Below, piece by piece: positions 6,677 to 10,091 of a DNA stretch of 10,091 nt. Below the pieces are notes generated by a model that saw nothing but the letters and a program-made list of their open reading frames with translations, had not been told where the DNA came from and ran no database searches. The DNA is taken from the NCBI GenBank assembly GCA_003483125.1, contig DMWU01000286.1, forward strand, positions 1,570 to 11,660. Direction: 5' to 3'. Within the stretch, counting starts at the first letter, position 1. Every line of letters begins with the position of its first letter. This DNA comes from Erythrobacter sp. Its GTDB lineage: Bacteria; Pseudomonadota; Alphaproteobacteria; Sphingomonadales; Sphingomonadaceae. Both the position numbers and the translations under genes were made by a program.

Positions 6677-6889
6677 TATTTGCCCCGCTCTTATCTTCCC
6701 CGGTGTGGGCATCGCGACTCTGCCACGATGTTCCACTTGTGTTCGACTCGGTGGGATTGCCCCCACCTAGCAATATTCAACGAGCATTGGGGAAATAGTT
6801 TTCCCATTTTTGCCCACAATCCCCTGCGAGGCTCCACCCGAAAGATCCGAATCTTTCCCAATGCACAGAGATGGCGTCTGCGCCGTGAA

Positions 6890-6905
6890 TCACAAGGTCT
6901 AGTAG
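6890..6905 (-). promoter_or_regulatory. Candidate NrdR box, nrdA-proximal
   Basis: On the minus strand this reads CTACTAGACCTTGTGA, agreeing at 11 of 16 positions with the consensus ACAC(A/T)ATATnT(A/T)GTGT as I recall it, including the key C at position 4 and GTG at 13-15. NrdR is the nucleotide-sensing repressor of reductase genes. A GANTC site overlaps its edge. It pairs with the box at 6924-6939. Confidence 0.35.
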
Positions 6906-6923
6906 GTCCCCATGCCCAAAGAA

Positions 6924-6939
6924 CCACTAGATACTGAAT
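6924..6939 (-). promoter_or_regulatory. Candidate NrdR box, nrdA-distal
   Basis: On the minus strand this reads ATTCAGTATCTAGTGG, about 12 of 16 matches to the recalled NrdR consensus. Box starts are 34 bp apart, slightly more than the usual spacing of about three helical turns. A possible promoter overlaps it (TTGCGC, 17 bp, CAGTAT), which would suit repression. The assignment rests on position and partial match only. Confidence 0.35.
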
Positions 6940-7089
6940 CAGACAGGGCTTGGGCGCAAGAGGGTTAATCCAAATATAATGGGGGAATCACTGCTGACGG
7001 GCAGGTGTATTACATTGCTGCAACGCCGCGACGCGTGGGAAAAGCTAGGGTTCTCGATCGCGCAACCCCAAAAATGAATCTGCGAAAAA

Positions 7090-7107
7090 ATTTTTGCGGG
7101 CAAAAAT
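7090..7107. repeat. Perfect inverted repeat ATTTTTGC-GG-GCAAAAAT
   Basis: Eight-base arms around a two-base centre form an 18-bp perfect dyad, directly preceded by a run of A (7085-7090), so an A6T5 tract overlaps it. The centre is too short for a hairpin loop, so a protein-binding operator or bent DNA site is more likely. Half-site-like copies (GGGCAAAAATG) occur on the minus strand near 6808-6818, and CCCAAAAATG near 7067-7076. Confidence 0.6.
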
Positions 7108-7230
7108 GTCTTGCAGGACTTGCGAATCAATCGAATCGAGCCGCGCAATTTTTGAATCCAAATCCGTCCCCGGCGCGCATTTCAATGACCGCAGCAAAGG
7201 CGCTGAGCCGGGCACCAAATCAAGATTCTG

Positions 7231-7249
7231 AAAACTGGCGAATTGCCAG
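7231..7249 (-). terminator. Weak intrinsic terminator after the alpha/beta hydrolase gene
   Basis: On the minus strand CTGGC-AATTC-GCCAG (7249 to 7235) forms a 5-bp stem followed by TTTT (7234-7231), starting a few bases after the hydrolase stop codon at 7254-7256. The stem is short, but its placement is what is expected for the end of this gene. Confidence 0.5.
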
Positions 7250-7253
7250 CCCG

Positions 7254-8141
7254 CTAGCTAGCCGATTGCGCGTGCGCTGCAATCGAATCAGCAATGGGTT
7301 CGATCATCTGCGCGGGCAGGTCATGCCCCCAGCCAGCCCAGGTTTTGATCTGCGCCCCAGGTATTGCAGATGCAGTGGCCCGGCCGCCTTCGACTTTCAC
7401 CAATGGATCGTCTTCACCGTGCAGCACCAAAGTGGGCGCGGTAACGCTTGCGAGTCGCGAGGTACGATCTCCATCATCGATGATTGCGGCCATTTGGCGC
7501 GTGAGCCCTTCCGGATAGGTTGAGCGGCGCACATTGGCACGCACCCATTCGCGCTGTTCATCAGGGTCACGTTCGAAACCTGGGCTGCCAATCGCGTTGC
7601 TCACCATCACTCCGTGATCGACCAGCACCTCCTCATCCATAGAGGTAGGCCGCTTGGTCAGAGCCTCGATTGCAGGCTTGTCAGCCTGCGGCAGCTTGGC
7701 GTTGCCGGTAGTGGAGAAAATGGAGGTAAGGCTTTGCGTACGATGCGGATGCTCGATCGCGATCAATTGCGCGATCATGCCGCCCATTGACGCGCCGACA
7801 ATATGAGCCTTCTCAATGCCCAAAGCATCAAGGACCCCCACGGCATCTGCAGCCATATCTGACAGGCTGTAAGGAACCTTGGGCGGAAAACCGAAACGTT
7901 TGCGTACCAAGTGCCAGATCATTCCCGGCACCTTAACCCCATCGAACTTCTGGCTGAGGCCGATATCGCGATTGTCGAAGCGGATGACGCGAAAACCGCG
8001 AGCGGCCAGCGCCTCCACCAACTCAATTGGCCAGAAAGTCATTTGCGCACCGAGGCCCATCACCAGCAATAGAGGGGGATTATCTTGGTGCCCATGTTCA
8101 TCATATTCGAGTTGCAGGCCATTGGCCGTTATCTGCGGCAT
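7254..8141 (-). CDS. Alpha/beta hydrolase, RdmC-like esterase type
   Basis: A 295-residue cytosolic alpha/beta hydrolase. The order of elements is LLLVMGLGAQMTFWP (24-38, oxyanion-hole region), VIRFDNRDIGLS (52-63), the nucleophile elbow GASMGG with Ser118, the acid in LHGEDDPLV (Asp245 best placed, Asp244 possible), and the general base His273 in GWGHDLP. MGLGxQ and RFDNRDxGLS resemble methyl-ester hydrolases of the aclacinomycin methylesterase (RdmC) group. In sphingomonads such genes are common and rarely involve antibiotics, so the substrate is open. ATG at 8139-8141 has a GGGGA-rich ribosome site 9-10 nt upstream, and the protein begins with the typical ANGLQLEYDEHG. The monooxygenase gene ends 150 bp upstream on the same strand; a shared transcript is possible. 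A small terminator follows. Confidence 0.92.
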   Translation of the reverse strand: MPQITANGLQLEYDEHGHQDNPPLLLVMGLGAQMTFWPIELVEALAARGFRVIRFDNRDIGLSQKFDGVKVPGMIWHLVRKRFGFPPKVPYSLSDMAADAVGVLDALGIEKAHIVGASMGGMIAQLIAIEHPHRTQSLTSIFSTTGNAKLPQADKPAIEALTKRPTSMDEEVLVDHGVMVSNAIGSPGFERDPDEQREWVRANVRRSTYPEGLTRQMAAIIDDGDRTSRLASVTAPTLVLHGEDDPLVKVEGGRATASAIPGAQIKTWAGWGHDLPAQMIEPIADSIAAHAQSAS

Positions 8142-8291
8142 TGAGCGATCCCCATCCCTCTAATTTGGTTTTGAATGCGGTCCGATTGGACAATTTATCG
8201 GTCTGGCGCAACCCAAACCTTTCGATGGCGCTTTCAGTACGGCAGGGGCGAAATGGCCACTAGTTGACACGCGTACTCATCGCCTACGATG

Positions 8292-9971
8292 TCAGGCGGC
8301 CTGCAGTTCCTCTGGCATCAGCCGCATGACATGGTCTTCGAAGTCGACGTCATTTGGCTTGCCTTCGCCATCGATTGCAAAACCCGGATAGCCTTTCTCG
8401 GCGATCTCATCGCTAAGATTCCGATAGGCATGAACGCCGCCGATATAGACGGTGAAGACCCGGGGTTTGCCCGGAACGTTTGAGCCAAGATACCAGGTGT
8501 CCGCCTGCGGATGCAGCGACATGTTGAACAGAATATCGATATGCTCGCCCCATTCCTTCTCGCTCTCAACCAGCGGTTCGAACACCTCCTTGCCGTTCTC
8601 GCGCATATGCACCAGCAAGTCAGCGATCCAATCAACATGCTGCTCGATCGACACGACCATGTTCGATCCAACCGAGGGGCTTTGCGGACCCGTGATCATG
8701 AACATGTTGGGGAAACCGACGCTCATCAGCCCCAGATGCGTATGCGGCCCATCGGCCCATTTATCCTTCAGCTTCTCGCCGCCCAGGCCGCGAATATCGA
8801 TACGGTTGAGCGTACCCGTCATCGCATCAAAACCGGTTGCGAGGACCAGCGCATCGACTTCATAGCTTTGCCTGTTTGTGCGCACACAATTTGCTTCAAT
8901 CGCTTCGATCGGCGCGGCATTGAGATCAACCAGCTCCACATTATCGCGATTGAAGATCTCGTAATAGCCGATGTCGACGCATAGCCGCTTGGTGGCGATT
9001 GGGTAGCTTCGCGGTGTTAGCAATTCGGCCGTATCAGGATCTTCGACACGATCGCGAATCTTGGCGCGGACGAAATCGGCGATACGCTCATTGGCATCGC
9101 GATCTGTCCCTGAATCGAGATGTGACGCCATGAAGCCAACCAGGCCGCCCATCGCCCAGCGCTGCTCCATTTCCTCCTGGAATTCGTCTTCGGGTATCGA
9201 GAGCACCATCTTGGGCGTTTGCAGCAAGACACGCGCCGCACCAAGCAAGGAGGCGCGCTGTGCCTCGCGGAACTCGCCATATTTCTGCTTGAGCTTGCCG
9301 ACGAATTCCTTGTCGGTCGGGTGGTTCTGCGCTGGCACGACATAGTTGGGCGTGCGCTGGAAGATCGTGAGATGATCGGCCTGTTCGGCAATAATCGGGG
9401 TGGATTGAATCGCGCTCGATCCCGTGCCGATGACGGCCACTTTCTTGCCGGTGAAATCGACACCCTCATGCGGCCACTGGCCGGTCGAGTATACTTCGCC
9501 TGCGAAATTCTCGAGCCCTGGAATATCGGGGCTATTGAAAGACGAAAGGCAACCGACTCCTGTGATGAAATAGCGCGCCTCGAAGCTGTCGCCATTTTCG
9601 GTCTTGACCTTCCAGCGCTTCGTATCCTCATCCCAATGCGCGCTTGCGACCCGCGTTTCGAAGGCAATGTCGCGCCGCAGGTCGAAGCGTTCCGCCACAT
9701 GCTGCAAATATCGCAGTATTTCAGGCTGTGTCGCGTATCGTTCGCTCCATTCCCATTCCTGCTGCAATTCCTCGTCGAATGAATAGGAATATTCGAAGCT
9801 TTCGATGTCACATCGCGCACCGGGATAGCGGTTCCAATACCATGTCCCGCCAACATCGTCGGCGGCCTCCACTACATGTGCAGTGAAGCCAAGCTCGCGC
9901 AATTTGTGCAGCATGTAGAGGCCGGAAAACCCGGCACCGACGATAAGGGCGTCAATTTGACGATTGGACAT
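8292..9971 (-). CDS. Baeyer-Villiger-type flavin monooxygenase (NAD(P)H, FAD)
   Basis: A 559-residue FAD and NADPH-dependent monooxygenase that would insert oxygen into ketones to give esters or lactones. The FAD Rossmann motif is GAGFSG (12-17). GGTWYWNRYPGARCD (41-55) is the flavin-side fingerprint, and Asp55 corresponds to the active-site Asp of phenylacetone monooxygenase. The NADPH motif is GTGSSA (182-187). Arg329 in TKRLCVDIGYYEIFNRDNV corresponds to the catalytic Arg of that enzyme, and ATGFD (379-382) closes the second domain. The type I fingerprint FxGxxxHxxxWP reads FAGEVYSTGQWP (156-167), with Ser162 instead of His. The start at 9969-9971 has GGAG 6 nt upstream; a TTG five codons earlier is unlikely. 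The hydrolase lies downstream after 150 bp, a pairing that could cleave the ester product. Confidence 0.93.
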   Translation of the reverse strand: MSNRQIDALIVGAGFSGLYMLHKLRELGFTAHVVEAADDVGGTWYWNRYPGARCDIESFEYSYSFDEELQQEWEWSERYATQPEILRYLQHVAERFDLRRDIAFETRVASAHWDEDTKRWKVKTENGDSFEARYFITGVGCLSSFNSPDIPGLENFAGEVYSTGQWPHEGVDFTGKKVAVIGTGSSAIQSTPIIAEQADHLTIFQRTPNYVVPAQNHPTDKEFVGKLKQKYGEFREAQRASLLGAARVLLQTPKMVLSIPEDEFQEEMEQRWAMGGLVGFMASHLDSGTDRDANERIADFVRAKIRDRVEDPDTAELLTPRSYPIATKRLCVDIGYYEIFNRDNVELVDLNAAPIEAIEANCVRTNRQSYEVDALVLATGFDAMTGTLNRIDIRGLGGEKLKDKWADGPHTHLGLMSVGFPNMFMITGPQSPSVGSNMVVSIEQHVDWIADLLVHMRENGKEVFEPLVESEKEWGEHIDILFNMSLHPQADTWYLGSNVPGKPRVFTVYIGGVHAYRNLSDEIAEKGYPGFAIDGEGKPNDVDFEDHVMRLMPEELQAA

Positions 9972-10051
9972 CTCGCTCTCCCACAAGCCTGAGGGAGCAA
10001 GTGTTGCGCAGACTCATAGTGAAAGTCCAGCCCGGTTGGCCGCTCCGAGCC

Positions 10052-10090
10052 TTAGGGAACCAATACGGTATCCTGCGGGTCATCGATCGT
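10052..10090 (-). CDS. Possible C-terminal end of an upstream gene (12 codons)
   Basis: On the minus strand a frame enters from beyond the window and reads TIDDPQDTVLVP before TAA at 10052-10054, 80 bp before the monooxygenase start. Composition and codons look protein-like, but twelve residues are too few to identify a family. The other two minus frames close or read poorly. It may be chance. Confidence 0.25.
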   Translation of the reverse strand, partial: TIDDPQDTVLVP

Positions 10091-10091
10091 A

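Larger units (their letters stand above)
6677..7230 (-). promoter_or_regulatory. nrdA upstream control region, gene-free, dense in GANTC sites
   Basis: This stretch of more than 500 bp between the hydrolase terminator and nrdA has no convincing gene; open frames on either strand lack family features and ribosome sites. It holds GANTC at 6716, 6745, 6849, 6887, 6936, 6985, 7076, 7124, 7133, 7154 and 7224 (first base of each), with one more at 7285 inside the hydrolase gene. Chance predicts about one per 256 bp. Nine of the ten from 6849 to 7285 read GAATC on the plus strand, and 6887, 6936 and 6985 are 49 bp apart. These fit CcrM methylation and a GcrA- or CtrA-type cell-cycle control, which is inference. 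Also present are two candidate NrdR boxes, a palindrome at 7090-7107, and a hairpin GGGTT/AACCC at 7048-7068. Confidence 0.6.

Noticed and set aside
6939..7148. Minus-strand open frame of about 70 codons in the nrdA control region
   Set aside because: No ribosome site or recognisable family; it is covered by regulatory-looking repeats and GANTC sites.
6849..7230. A second origin of replication or phage attachment site
   Set aside because: No DnaA-box cluster, no integrase or tRNA nearby; reductase regulation explains the position better.
7005..7523. Long plus-strand open frame across the nrdA control region into the hydrolase gene
   Set aside because: No ribosome site, composition is not protein-like, and half of it is antisense to a clear hydrolase gene.
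9017..9856. Long minus-strand second frame inside the monooxygenase gene
   Set aside because: Arg/Ser-rich shadow reading with no domain; the main frame has all monooxygenase motifs.

Overview
The window looks like chromosomal DNA of an alphaproteobacterium, most likely a sphingomonad (Erythrobacter/Altererythrobacter type). This rests on the style of the class I ribonucleotide reductase proteins, many GANTC (CcrM-type) sites in the control regions of the two reductase genes, a moderately GC-rich base composition, and accessory genes typical of that group (RdmC-like hydrolase, Baeyer-Villiger-type flavin monooxygenase, sulfotransferase). The lineage is an inference. No rRNA, tRNA, CRISPR array, insertion sequence or phage gene was seen.

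Layout: nearly everything is on the minus strand. At the left edge, the plus strand carries the 3' end of a bufferin (BufA1/DUF2282) copper-binding peptide precursor, closed by a clear intrinsic terminator at 253-284. Reading the minus strand from right to left, the order is: a possible 12-codon tail of an upstream gene (10052-10090); a Baeyer-Villiger-type monooxygenase (8292-9971); an alpha/beta hydrolase (7254-8141) with a small terminator; a gene-free control region of about 580 bp dense in GANTC sites; nrdA (4616-6676); a short PilZ protein (4229-4480); a small conserved lipoprotein (3788-4084); nrdB (2439-3506); a cluster of four very small genes (2272 down to 1372), one a KTSC-domain gene that seems frameshifted; and a PAPS-dependent sulfotransferase (288-1205).

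How the genes work together: NrdA and NrdB form an aerobic class I ribonucleotide reductase. All radical-transfer and metal-ligand residues expected of the class are visible, but the N-terminal ATP-cone (the dATP off-switch) is absent from both subunits. The two genes are not adjacent. Each has its own upstream region with clustered GANTC sites, and the nrdA leader also has two candidate NrdR boxes. This suggests that dNTP supply is controlled by transcription (cell cycle and NrdR) rather than by an activity-site switch. The monooxygenase and hydrolase could act in sequence on ketones and then esters, but they are about 150 bp apart and no substrate can be read from the sequence.

The most interesting points are the apparently orphan bufferin at the end of its transcript, the GANTC cluster with a palindrome upstream of nrdA, the reductase without an ATP-cone, the His-to-Ser change in the monooxygenase fingerprint, and the small-gene cluster with a repairable frameshift.
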